From: Chimonanthus salicifolius
Taxonomy: Eukaryota > Streptophyta > Magnoliopsida > Laurales > Calycanthaceae
Direction: 5' to 3'
NCBI GenBank assembly: GCA_013350335.1
Contig: CM023540.1
Location: 49,582,552-49,646,551, forward strand
DNA: 64,000 bases
Shown here: positions 21,659 through 33,800 of the stretch, one piece after another
How the letters are laid out: every line of letters begins with the position of its first letter
Numbering within the stretch: the first letter of the stretch is position 1
The notes under the pieces: model-generated
What the model was told of the DNA's origin: nothing
Seen by the model: the letters and a program-made list of their open reading frames with translations, nothing else
Database searches by the model: none
Program-made: the position numbers and the translations under genes

Positions 21659-23313
21659 ACGACAACTCCAAGAGTCTTTTTTCTATTCAAAATATTCAAG
21701 TTCTCTTAAATTCGAGTATTACATAGTATTTATAGAGAAAACACAACCAAAAGACTAAACTACCCTTGCCTTGGTCAACTACACTAAGGGTAATTTCCTT
21801 CTCTAAAACTCCTAAGAAAAAAAAACTATTGAAGATAGAATATAGTCTAGTTTTGACCATTCCATCTCAACTCTTGAAAATGCCAGGTGCCTTATTCAAC
21901 TGTGGAGATTAATTCTAGAAAAGCAAAAACAAATAAATAAAGCTAAAACCTATCTTTTCCATTGATTATTATTTTAAAATAAATTCCATTGGTTGACCAA
22001 AGACCATCTTTGGTCGTCCAATTGGATTTCCCAAAAATAGGTGCTTTTTGGTTTTTTGTCTGAAGATTTAGTCGGACGTCCGATGTTTCCCATTGGTCAA
22101 CTGATCACACATAGTACAACAAACTTCAAAGGCTAATTCGAAAGCCCAAAAGGAGATCTGCGCATCTAACCAGAGTTTAATCAAGAATAGAAGACCGTAA
22201 AACTCCTGGGATGTGTGATTCCAGGTCAGGTCATTACAATTAGGTGCTAACACAGACCTGACTCAGTCCCCAAAACCGAACTCGGTTTCGAATTTTATCA
22301 ACCTTAAGGTAGGAGGAACAAAACTTGCATTTACGGATTTAATTTTAGGAACAAAATTGATACTTACGAATTAAATTTCCAACTTAGTATATGCTCTAAA
22401 ATCAATATTAATTTTATTCAGATTTATATGCCTTTAATTAAATTCAGTTTATGCATGTCTTATTTAATTTAAATTTTATTCTATGTAATATGTCTTTAAG
22501 CAAGTTTAGTTTAATACGTGTTGTACATGCTTTATTCAGATAGAGTTCTATTAGTTTAATATGCCTTTAAATCTAAGTTGTAATCCTCTATTGCTGTGAT
22601 GATTTACGTGAATGATGATTAAAGCATGTTGGATTCCTTTAATCTACGTTCCTCAAAATACCATTGATGTTAGTTTATGTTGGACTTTAAGGATTGGAAA
22701 GTATTTCACCCTTGGACATTGTTCAATTGTTCGATTGTTGTTTCGATTTTGTATGAACTTATATGGTCACAAGTTCAAACAGGTCCACATGAGCACTATA
22801 CATCCTTCATGATGGTTATTTGTTCAAAGGCACAGAGTTTTCTATGACAAGTAATTTTGGCCGAAGTTGAAGTGTGGCATTGGCAAGTAAATAGATCGTT
22901 GTGACATATGCCACATAGCGAAGGGTCAAGCTCATAATACAAGATTATACACTTCACTACACCTATTGGAAGCTCCATGGATGGAAGTTTTGATGGATTT
23001 TGCCTTAGGACTTCCATGCACTTAATGAGGTATGGATATTATTTTTGTTGCTGTCAACAAATTTTTGTAAGATGACATACTTCATTGCATGCAAAAATAA
23101 AATAGTTGCCTCGTACATTTCATAACTATACTTCTAAGAGATCTGGCGTCTACGTGATATTCTGATGCAGCCATCTCAAGAATTGAAGATGATGGGGCCA
23201 TTTAGAAAATATTGAAGAAATTGCACTCCAATTCTACCAAAGGATCAAGGAGGCAAGAGATGCCAACATTCTAATTAACCCATTTTCATCAAATTATGAG
23301 CCCATATCAATGT
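21659..23313. other. Unclassified AT-rich sequence
   Basis: No gene is seen. AGGTCAGGTCATTACA ending near 22238 resembles the ends of the minus-oriented gypsy LTRs (compare 30180), and a TCGGACGTCCGA palindrome lies at 22072-22083. A degraded LTR may therefore end here. 22300-23160 is AT-rich with no motif I recognise. Confidence 0.3.
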
Positions 23314-23385
23314 GCTAGGATCAAGGCTTGTTTTGTGATGAGTTGGGCCTTGAAAGTCTTTATTTGAAGGCCCACTTGCTCCATA
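23314..23385 (+). repeat. 72-bp direct repeat, left of the hAT-like element
   Basis: Runs from GCTAGGATCAAGGCTTG to GCCCACTTGCTCCATA. Identical to 24910-24981 except one base (TTTTGTG versus TTTTTTG). Confidence 0.9.
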
Positions 23386-24909
23386 CCAGGGGTAGAAAAA
23401 TCGGCCGGGCCGAGATCCCAGCCGATTTTTCATATCGGCCGATATATCGGTTCGGCCAATATATCGGCCGAATTTTTTCTCTCTCCTACCCTCTTTTTTT
23501 TTAAAAAAAATTTCAAAAAAATTACAGTAAATGCAGATAATTATGGGCTTATTGAATATGTAATTTTTTCATAAAATATCGGACATTTACCTCTTCTAAT
23601 ATATTTTTGAAGTTACAATAAAGAGAAATTATATAGTTAGTAATAAAATTGTGAAATTACAAGGAAAAGGATATAAATGAGGAAAATTTGTAGAAATAAT
23701 TTCATAATTATTTTCTTAGTTAATGAGTGTTATTTTAAGTTAGGATATCCCTAGAGTGTGCCGAAAACACAGTATTTTACAAATAAGGGTATCCCTAGGG
23801 TGTGCCGATAACACATTTAGGAAAGTCAAAAGACCTTGAAGTTTAAAGTATTTTTATCAGGTTATCGTAATTAGTCTGGATAATCAATTTGAGAAATTTT
23901 GAAAGTACACAGTGCTTAAAAAATAACTTTAAAGTTTTAAAGGAGATTTTATTATTTAATACACTATGCACATTATTTTTTAAGTATCGTGTATTTTCAA
24001 AATTTCTCAAATTGAATATCCGGACTAATTACGATAACCTGATAAATATACTTTAAGACTTTAAGGTCTTTTGACACTCCTAAATGTGTTTTCGGCATAC
24101 CCTAGGAATACCCTTATTTGTAAAATACTGTGTTTTAAATATTTAAGAGTGTCAAAAGACCTTTAAGTCTTAAAGTATTTTTATCAGGTTATCATAATTA
24201 GTCCGGATATTCATTTTGAGAAATTTTGGAAATACACAGTGCTTAAAAAATAACTTTAAAGTTTTAAAGTAGATTTTATTATTTAATCACTATGAATGGA
24301 TACCCTAAAAATATTAGATGGTAAATATAATATTAAATTATTACAATAAGATAAATAAAAGAAAATATTATAATTTTTACTTTCTATTTAAAACAAAATT
24401 TTATTACATTCCTTTTAAAAGTAATTTTTTAAAAAAATATTAGGTTACACATGTGAGCTTTTTAGTAAGCTCACGTGTGTTACTTGTTCACTTACAAACC
24501 CTAATGCTCTTCTTTTTTATACCCTTCTTCTCTTTCCCTCTCTCTGCTAAACCCTAACCGCCGTCGCTCTCTATATTTTTTTGATCAACGAAGAAGAAAA
24601 AGAAGAGAAAGGTAAGCTGTAGCCATTTTTTTCTTCAATCTTTTCTCCATATTTTATTTTTTCTCTTTCCATTCTTTCTAGTCCGATATTTCTAAAAAAG
24701 AAGCTTTTTTTTTTAAAAAAAACCAAACAACCGAATTATTAAAATTCGGCCGATATCATGACCGAATTATCGGTCAAAAATTCGGTCATATCGGCCGAAT
24801 TTTTTTTTGTACGGCCGATACTATACGTATCGGCCGATATAAATCGGTCGTAAAAAAACTGATATAATTCGGTCGATACGCACAGTATAGGCCGAATTTT
24901 TGACCCCTA
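23386..24909. mobile_element. hAT-like non-autonomous DNA transposon
   Basis: The left end CAGGGGTAGAAAAATCGGCC (from 23387) and right end (rc TAGGGGTCAAAAATTCGGCC) are hAT-type terminal inverted repeats. Dense subterminal CGGCCGATA/TATCGGCCG repeats lie at both ends (23400-23475 and 24735-24895), as expected for transposase-binding subterminal regions. There is no transposase ORF. The interior contains a three-arm inverted/direct repeat (23763-24290) and a gene-leader-like segment at 24480-24620 (AAACCCTAA boxes, CT-rich, then AGAGAAAG|GTAAGC). No 8-bp target duplication flanks it; instead there is a 72-bp direct repeat. Confidence 0.75.
23763..24290. repeat. Three-arm inverted/direct repeat inside the hAT-like element
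   Basis: Arm 1 (about 23763-23930), arm 2 (about 23975-24136) as its reverse complement, and arm 3 (about 24150-24290) again in the direction of arm 1. Shared strings include ATCAGGTTATCGTAATTAGT, CAGTATTTTACAAATAAGGG and GTGTCAAAAGACCTTTAAG or their complements. Transcription through arms 1 and 2 would give a hairpin with arms of about 165 bp. Confidence 0.8.
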
Positions 24910-24981
24910 GCTAGGATCAAGGCTTGTTTTTTGATGAGTTGGGCCTTGAAAGTCTTTATTTGAAGGCCCACTTGCTCCATA
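24910..24981 (+). repeat. 72-bp direct repeat, right of the hAT-like element
   Basis: Second copy of 23314-23385, abutting the transposon end at 24909. The surrounding sequence is continuous with the left flank if one copy and the transposon are removed. Confidence 0.9.
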
Positions 24982-27530
24982 GTCCATACACGGTGGAGTT
25001 TTGAATTCCACATCGTCATCCTTACCATATTCTAGTTGGATGCCACATAGGCTGGAATCTATCAAATAAGGAAACGCTTTGGTGCATGAAGTGTTTTGGG
25101 ACCACAAATTGAATTCGGAAAGTATGGAAATAGAATGGATTCTATCCTTGGGCATTTGGACAGATTTGGAGCACCAAAAGGTTGCAATAAAATGGAACAA
25201 AACCACGGATATTCTCCAAGAAAATTCGCCCATGGTTAATTATATAGTTTATGGTGTATTTTGTTTATTTTTTTAATTTTCAAGTATTATGTTATAATTC
25301 TACATGGATAAATCCCATTGGTGGAAGTCCAAATTAGCATTTAGACAAGTTTAGAACGACTTGGGCATGCATGACATAGTGGATTAATGTTAAACACTGA
25401 ATTCTTTATTTTTACCCCTAATTATTGGACTAGTTAGCCTTGATTTTGTATATATCACATGCATTTAATGTCATTTTCTAGTTTTGTAGATAAAAATAGA
25501 GAGTTCAGGAAAATAATCTTAAAACAGTGGATAATTGTAAGTTTGGTGCTTAATTCGGAAGACCTGTAATTTTTATGATTAATTTCACTCTACTTTTAGG
25601 GTTTTCATGTAAATTGGTTAGTCTATATCCAGTTATGAGAGTCTAGATTAAATCGATATTTTAGATTTTAAAGTGGTGAAGTTAGTTATTTAATTCTGGA
25701 AGAGAAACCTGCAATTCAAGAGGCAAAGACTGAAATTCAAGATTAATAGGCCTGAGATCCACTTCAATTGGGCTAAGTCAATCGAAGCTTCACATGCTAG
25801 CATTGGGTCAGGCCACAGGCAATCCATGCTCATATTACAAGATGGACCAGCCCAATGTGGACTTCAAGTCCTCAAGCTCAAGTCCAAGATCTAATAGAGG
25901 CCCATGTGCTCATTTATAGGTCCAAAACCCAAGTCCAAAACCGAGTCACATGCCCAAGCCTTGTCCATTTTCTTATCAATCCACACCATCCAATCTCCTT
26001 TCTAATGCAATCTTAACCACTCATCTTCATCCCTTAATCCAGACCATTCATCTCATCTAGGTTCATGCCACATCACCTACACCTCATCACTCTTCCTCCA
26101 AGCAATCCAAATTCGCCCAAAGCAAGGAGTACATTTGTCAATTTCGTGTGAAGCCTTGTGGAGGAAGAAATGGAGAAAAAATAGGATTTGGAAGACAAGT
26201 TTTGACACAGCTTTGGTATTTTGATAATAACTTTCTACTTCCATATCCGATTGCATTTATTCTTATTGCGTTAGAAAGAAGACTTCAAGGGCTACAACTT
26301 TATAGTTACAAAATTTCAAAATTCGGAAGTTTACTAGGTCAAAATGGAGCTGCAAGATGATACATGTGTAGATAAACAGAATTTGCACTCTACTTTCCAA
26401 ACTAATCCTAAATCCCAATTTTTTCTCCACCATTGCTTAGTCACCAAGCCGAGCTCCCCAAATTTCGTGTGTGCCTTCTAACCCTAGCACTTTCAACTTA
26501 AAATCTCCTCCATCTACTTCTAAATGAGATCTAATCCCAGCCATCAATGCACAACTTAACACAAATTAAATCTTAGCTGTCCATTCCAACCTTGAGCCTA
26601 TAAGTAGAGCACTAAGCACACCATAGAATTCGAATTTGACCTGGAGCTTATGAGGACCTAAAGTTGAAAATACACTGAAGACAAAGGAGCATACTCGAAA
26701 ATTGCAAGTGAGATCTTTTACTTTGCAATTTATTTTAAGTGTTTTTCATGTATTGTACTCCATCTTTTGTACTTGAATTCTTCCATTTAATAAATAAGAA
26801 ACATCAATTTTAGAATCCTGAAAAATCCGATTATTCATGATGTCTTTTATACTTCACTTTAATTTTTAATTTGTGTTCTTTAATTAATTAAAAGTCTTAG
26901 GTTTTGAATGTTGAACCTAGGATCCAAAACTTTAATTAGATCTAAGGATATGAATTTTAATTAAAAAGTGTAAATTGATTCTTGAATTCTATGCATTGAA
27001 TTTTAGATCTAGGGTTTTTATTTATTTATTGATTTTGGGCGATGAGAGAAGAATTTCATAACCACCTTTAAATTATGCATTTATTTATTCTGTCATTTAC
27101 TTTATTTGTCAATTTATTTCCTATCTTTTAGCTACATTAATTACTTTATATGTTTGTTGTATAAAAATTGTTCAATATATGTTTTTATTAATGAATTTCG
27201 TACATTTAATTTTTAATTCTTCAATTTTTTGTAATCAATCTCTCTCTCTCTCAAGATTCTTTAACTAGGGTTGGAGTTACGATATTTTTTATCTTAAAAC
27301 ATGTGATTCTTTAACTACCATTATTCATGTTTCACCAAGTTAATAAAAAGAAGATGGACTTGATTCTCGACATGATAAATTCATAAGTTAGATAGTAATG
27401 ATGTTAACATTGGTTTTCTAAAATCTAAATTAAATTCCATGGATTAGATTTCTTAAGATTTCATCATTTTAAAGGTACCAACTTAATTTTAAGTATATAT
27501 TTTGTGATTTCCTTTAAGTTCGACCTCACA
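24982..27530 (+). other. Possible long LTR of a Tat/Athila-like gypsy element (interrupted)
   Basis: No gene is seen. The text 'TTAAGTTCGACCTCACACTC' (joined across the solo LTR at 27531-30180), then 'GTTCGTGCGTTTGCGAG' and 'AAATTTGCACATCA', resembles the 3' end of Tat/Athila-type LTRs. The AT-rich 'TTTAATTAAAAGTCTTAGG' stretch before it also fits. No tRNA-type primer-binding site follows 30256, and the left end was not located. The family assignment is by recollection of style and is weak. Confidence 0.3.
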
Positions 27531-30180
27531 TGCAACGCCCCGTCCCGTTACGGTGCGTTATCTCCGGAAAGTTTCAAAACATAACCAAGGAATGGATATC
27601 AGACCCCTCTTTTTTTTTTTTTGAAACGGGGTAACTATCTCCCGCTCAACAATTTGATAAATGCCAAAACAAACATAATAATAAGCATAACAAATAGCCA
27701 CCGACCTTTCAATATAATTATACAATCATCCAAACAAAATATTTGATAATGAGTTCACACAAACAAGAGTCTCTCGAAACTAGAGCATAAGCATAATATG
27801 GGATATTTAACTATTGCTACTCCTCTCCGAGTACCTCTTCAAGGGGCCCGCCTGGCCCCTCCACAATCAAGATACCTGAAAGGTAAGGGGTGAGCTAACC
27901 AGTCCAGTGAAGGGAATAATCATATCACATGTCAGCGACAGCATATATCACAAGTATGAGGAAAAAAATGGACATCGTAATTAAATGAATGTCTACATAG
28001 AAGAGTGTTCAACTATACAACTAATCAGTGGTCTCACCGACTATTCTGAAACATTATCCCCATAACTCACAACTATCCTCCTCCAACTCCGGTCTCCCTA
28101 CCAATAAAAATGGGAGATCTCATAATACACAACGCCTCAATTGCTGGAATGCAACGGAGAAACCCGCATCTCCCTATGGGGGTCTCGACCGCCGGAGCAT
28201 AACGGGGAAGCCAATCTCAAGGGCAGACACCTCAACCTCCAGAACGCAATGGGGAAACCCGCATCTCCCTATGGGGGTCTCGACTGCCGGAGCATAATAG
28301 GGAAGTCCTCCCAACAACAAAACTCATCATATCATCATAAACATATACGCATGTCAATAGTTCCTCCATATCAATACCAACGACATGTTGTCCGTTGCGG
28401 GTTACCCCCATGCATGCACATGATATCATGATCATATATAACAACATAAGTAAATAACAAGATTTCAAAACACAAATCCACATACTCATCATGATCTCAT
28501 TCACATATTATAAGTAAACACCTATCATGTTGTTAACAAGTCCCAAGCATCACATTCAAAATCCAGATGCATATCATGCTTTCAGCATAAATGCATTCAC
28601 ATGTTATAATTAAATGCACAACATGTTATCATTAAGTCCCTAACGTCATGTTCAACATCCAACGCATGTCTTATTCTCATAATAAATTCATTCACATATT
28701 ATAACTAAATACACATTTTATCAATGAGTTTCAAGCATCATGTTCAATATTCATTCGTCCGATCAAAATTTTCTATTTAATCACATATAGTTGACATGAG
28801 TGCACTCGAACGGATCCCTTACCACAGATTCATTCAACAGTTCCCTTACCGAGTGGCTTAATAAGCGAAAGGCCGAGTCACTCAATGTCCAAGGTTGAGG
28901 GTTAAATAGATGCGAATGCATGCTAAAACAGTGATAAGTCCCCTCACAGAGTGTGTGGAGTCGAAAATCCGAAGCAAGCAAGTTGCTTGATGGATTGAAG
29001 GGAGTTCAATCTGTTGAAACAAGGAAGAGCGAATAAGTAATTAAGGTGAAACAGGCTAAAACGAGACTGGACTGGAAAAAAGGGTCTAAAGCTAGGATGG
29101 GCCCAAAACGGGCCTAACTGGGCCGAGCTTAAAATGGGTTGGGCCTGAAATAGGCTTAAAAGGGGACGGGCTAGCCTGCTGGAAGTGGGCCGAACCAAAA
29201 CTGGCTGGGCCGGATCAGGTCAGGGCCTGATTGGGTTGGGCTGGCAAAGGGGGGTTGAAACTGGGCAGAGCCAAGCTAGGCCTGGCAACTGGATCGACCA
29301 AAACTGAAGCTAAGTTGACTCAGAAGCCCCGGCTGAGTCGACTTAGTACTCGACCAAGCAACTCATTCGGTTGAGTTAAAATAAGGGGGAAAAAGAGAGG
29401 GAAACCCGATGAAAACAAGGAAAACGTGAGAAATCGGAGGAAAACGAGAAAAATATAGAAATCAGAGAAAAACCAGAGAAATCGGAGAGAGGAGGAGGAG
29501 AAAAAGGGAAAAAGGGAACCTGGAAATGGTGCAACGGCGGAAGAGGCGATGACTCGGCAGCTGGAGGCGGGGGAAGGGGCCAAATTGTGCAGAAACACCA
29601 CTACAGAGGTGCGAGAGAAAGGGGTACGATGATGGCTTGGGTCGGCTGAGAAGAAAGAAAAAGGAGGGAGGAAGGAGAAGAGTGAGAGAAGCAGAATGGA
29701 GGGGAAGAAGCGGAAGCCAAGAAGGAGAGAGATCGAGAGAGGCAAGAGGAGTAGCAGCACACTGTAGCTGGAAACGCTACAGTGCGGCGCAAACGGGATA
29801 AAAGGAAGATTTTAGGGTTTGAAACTCACCTTTTTTTTTTCTTTTCCTTTCTTTTCCTTTTGAAAACTCAGAAGAAAAATCAAAACCCACCATTTTTATT
29901 TATATTATTTAAATAATAACATATTTTAAAATTAATCAAGAACTTGAAAACGAAAAGAAAGTCGAACCCCGAAGGAGAAAGTGTGTGATTTTCAAGTGTT
30001 TTTCTTGACAATACAATTACAAAATTACCAAAATGTCCCTTCGAGTTCTCGAACTCCAAGTTGGGCAAATCGGGGGCCACCGCGGAGCCGCACACTTTAC
30101 ACTGCCACCAAAACACCAAAAATAATTCGAATATCCACAAAATTCTCTAAGGTCCCTAAATGTCGGGTTAGGTCATTACA
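27531..30180 (-). mobile_element. Solo gypsy-type LTR, 2.65 kb, TSD TCACA
   Basis: Plus-strand ends TGCAACGCCCCGTCCC and TTAGGTCATTACA. Perfect target duplication TCACA at 27526-27530 and 30181-30185. There is no internal region, so it is a solo LTR. In minus-strand sense it shows a CT-rich leader (29360-29760), a donor-like AAAG|GTGAGT at 29829, a tandem module with two copies of AACCCGCATCTCCCTATGGG (28160 and 28257, period 97 bp), and the conserved acceptor-like CCTTTCAG|G near 27876 followed by the sense 3' end. GTCGAC/GACTCAG-type words occur at 29270-29360. Confidence 0.88.
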
Positions 30181-30185
30181 TCACA

Positions 30186-30800
30186 CTCAATCGTTATACT
30201 ATTTAAATGGTTCGTGCGTTTGCGAGATTATAAATGTAAAATTTGCACATCAACAATAAGAAATATAATTTATTATTATTATTTCCTTCAAAATTCTCCA
30301 ATCCAAACTCTATAATTTAAAGAGGGATACCCATTGTAATGAACACTAATAATGCCATAGTTGGATTTGTGTCCCTCAAGTGTTGTCAATTTTGTGACAA
30401 TGTCAGAGTGTGTGTTCATACCTTGCCTCTTGAAGATGTTGAAAGAGAAGTCCAGAAGCAAGGATTGTGAAAGGTAAAGCAACAACAAGAGGTGAATGAC
30501 AATAGAAGTAATGAAACAATTTAAATTTACACATCTCTGTTGATTCTCCATTTAGTTAAGATAGGTGGAGCCTTCCATTGAACTATCCATAGATTTGCAA
30601 ATATTTTCAATAAAATCATCTTAGATAGAGGTCCAATCATTTTCATCAAAAGATGCCAAGATATTCTCTATTTTTGTTTTCAAATAAACCAATATAGATA
30701 AAACAAACAGTAGAGTAATATGGAAGATTTTTCGAGCATCCATGATTGATGTTCTAGTATGGATCAACTAGGACGGTTAGATCTTTATGTAGAGCACGAG
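30186..30800 (-). other. Internal remnant next to a minus-strand primer-binding site
   Basis: 30186-30256 is probably the end of the Tat-like LTR. From 30257 to 30800 the sequence lies where the internal 5' part of the minus-strand element starting at 34182 should be. The longest minus frame (30551-30288) has no gag-like wording, so either gag is gone or this is non-coding leader. Confidence 0.3.
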
Positions 30801-30812
30801 GCTCTGATACCA
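30801..30812 (-). other. Minus-strand primer-binding site (tRNA-iMet type)
   Basis: GCTCTGATACCA is the exact complement of TGGTATCAGAGC, two bases beyond the LTR end (sense ...CTTTCA) at 30815. It fixes this LTR as the 5' LTR of a minus-strand retrotransposon. Confidence 0.88.
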
Positions 30813-30814
30813 AT

Positions 30815-33800
30815 TGAAAGTTCATTTATGTGCTAGAAAACGATTGACCCTATAGGGGTAGGGGAGGGGGGGGGGAATAGGGCAATTCTGATTTTAACGG
30901 CCTTTTCAAATTTCTTGATTAATCAAAACAATATGCAGCGGAATAACAAGATTAATCAAGTGTTATGTGATAAGAGAGTGTGCAAATATTAGAGCAATCA
31001 CAACAACAAAAAGGGAAACACCCACAACACTAGATTTATAGTGGTTCGGAGTAAATCCCTCCTACATCCACTGCTGGACTTACCCAACCTTGGGTTATCC
31101 AAAATACATTATGTGGGAAATTACGCCCTCACGAATAGAGTAGGAATTCCACCTAACTCGATTGAATGAGAATTTCACCCACTCACCTAAGATTTTGAAA
31201 GGTTTGACGTACCGCAATCTACTTCATTATCACTCTATTTTTTATAGTGGTTCATGCACCTTACTTTAATCCACTGCACAATGATGTTTAAATTAAACCA
31301 AATACTAAGAAACACTTGCCGTTTGAAAGTTCTCTTGATAGGTGAAAGTTCCCTTGGGAGCTAGAACAACACTATTGACCCTAGAGAGAGAGGGGGGGGA
31401 ATAGGTCAATCTAAAATCGTTGGTCATTTTTAAATTTACTTGATTGATTAATTTAAGCACAGCGGATATATCAATCAAGTGAGTGTGTGTTAGTAAATGT
31501 GATTACACAATCAACACAAGAAAATAACTCTAACACCACAAATAGAAGGACACAAGATATAAAGTTGTTCGGTTTGCCAACCTACATCCACTATTATGAC
31601 TCGCTCAACTTGAGTTATCCCCAAATTCATTATGTGGGACTTACACTCTCACAATTAGAGTAGGAATTTCACTTCACTCAATCAGCTGGGAATTCTACCC
31701 ACCACTGTGCCAGAGACAATGCTCTAGAGTTTTTTATAGTGGTTCCGGAGCAAATCCTCCTTAATCCACTTTTGGGTAAAATGTTTTAAAAACAAATTAA
31801 AACTAAGAAGCTCTTGCCTTAAAGCTCTCTCTTGCTGATGTGTGCTTCTTGACGATCCCACCCACTGAGTCGTAGACCAATCACAATCTCAGGGTGACAA
31901 GGAAATTTGTTTCAGCTTTCCTAGTTTATGTCTTTCTCACTTGCAAACTCAATCAGTAATATGATCATTCTTTCTTCTTCTCTTTCTCCCTTTCAAATAT
32001 AATCAATAGATTGGTTGTTTATGATTCTTCTCACAAGAGTGTTGATCGTTCCTTAGAGTGTATAACTTTTTTCAGCTCAAGGAAGATAGTAAAACGATCA
32101 CCCAACACTCATATATATAGAGGAGTCTCAACGGTGTTTCTGACTGTCCAGAACCGACAGGTCGGTGGAACCAATGAGTCGGTGTTCATATTTATTACCA
32201 TTCAACTACCCGATTGTTGCGCATTAAATGCACTCCCAACAACATAATTACTTCTCGGTCGACATGTCGGTGTTGCCAATGGGTCGATAGTTATGGCACC
32301 GATAGGTCGGTCCATACGAGAGGCTCGGTCTGAGGCAAAGACATGCTGACAGTAGTTTTTAGTTTAGAAACCTTTTACCTAGAACGACCTGTCGCCCTTT
32401 ACCAAGGGGTTGGTCATGTTACTCTCGGTATGTTTTAAAATACCGAGATGTCTGTTTTATCGAAAGCCCATTTGAGTTCATAGTCCAGAACTCACAAGTC
32501 TTTTACCGATGAGTTGTCGACCACGAGGAGTCGTTTAAGTTCATCACTGAGGGGTCGGTGCATACGAGACTCTTGGTCAGAGGCATACCCAAAATAACAG
32601 TTCTAAATCCTATAACTTATGTCAATCTGGCCGACCAGTCCATGACCACGATGGGTCGATCCTGTCTCCACCGAGGGGTCGGTGAGATAGACTGGTCGAG
32701 CTGATAGTGAACATAATTCATATTTCCAAGTTCACTTCCAATTCACTGTTCAACTTCATCTCTAGGCTTTATTATGTTCATTACCAACATATGTATCTAA
32801 GTTTAGGAATAGTCCTCTCTCAGGTGTGGGTTCCACCTAAGGTCATCTATGGCCATATACCTGTTTTTGTGATTGCCATATTGATGAGCTTTGAGCTTGG
32901 TGGGGCATAATCTTCTTTCTTGATCATCTTGAGTCTTCAAACTTCTTAGCAAGTGCTTCTTCCCGAGTCATAGAATTGACAAACAGGCACTCGGCCAAGC
33001 TAGGGCACTAACAGTAGATGTTATGTTTCTTGAAGATTTCATCCCAATGTGATATTGTTCGATGACGAGGATATGCTGAGTATGAGCAATCACAATCTAT
33101 GAGAGTGTTTCTTGGATTTAAATTATTGACAATGCTATCCTAGACTTGTTTTCTCTCTTTCTCTCAATCTCAATCAAGATGATTGGATTTTCAAATGATT
33201 CACCTATGTGAAATGCATGGAGAGGAGTTGGGATCTCTGGGAATACCATATAAATTTTCCTATGTGAATGTTCTAAGGTGTCCAACCAAACTCATCAAAG
33301 TTTGGAGTTTAAATAGACAAACATAAAAATCCCAAACTGACATGGGGATCGGTCGTGGGTCACGATGGATCGTGGCACAAAAGTTGTCGTTGCAATATGA
33401 CCATTATGCATTTAATGCAGTCCCAACGGATACTCCACGATAGGTCGTGGCATGGCGATGGATTGTGACCGTTAAGTTTGGTCTGCCAACAATATGACCG
33501 TTACACATTAAATGCACCCTAACAGTACAATAATGGTCACCCACGATGGGTCGCGACGGACGGTAGGTCGTTGAACCCAAGTGCCGATGGGTCGCCAATT
33601 GATGATAGTATCATCTTGAGGCCAACTGAATTTTACAAAGTGTTTCCCATCTAGAACTCAAAAAATTCCAGCCGACAGATCGTGGACCACAATGGGAAAG
33701 CCCTGTCACTCACGATGGGTTGACGCCTCACGATAGTATCGGCCTGAGAGTGAACCATTTTGATAGTTTTTTTCCAACCAGAACCTTTGTCAGTCCTGGC

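Noticed and set aside
28144..28300. CRISPR-like direct repeats
   Set aside because: Only two repeats with about 50-bp non-repeated interval, in a plant LTR; tandem duplication explains it.
28028..28504. Possible small genes in 28028-28504
   Set aside because: They are frames through a 97-bp tandem duplication within a solo LTR with a clear target duplication.
29320..29760. 146-codon minus frame rich in Leu/Ser/Phe
   Set aside because: It is a translation of the CT-rich leader of a solo LTR, not a membrane protein; no conserved motif.
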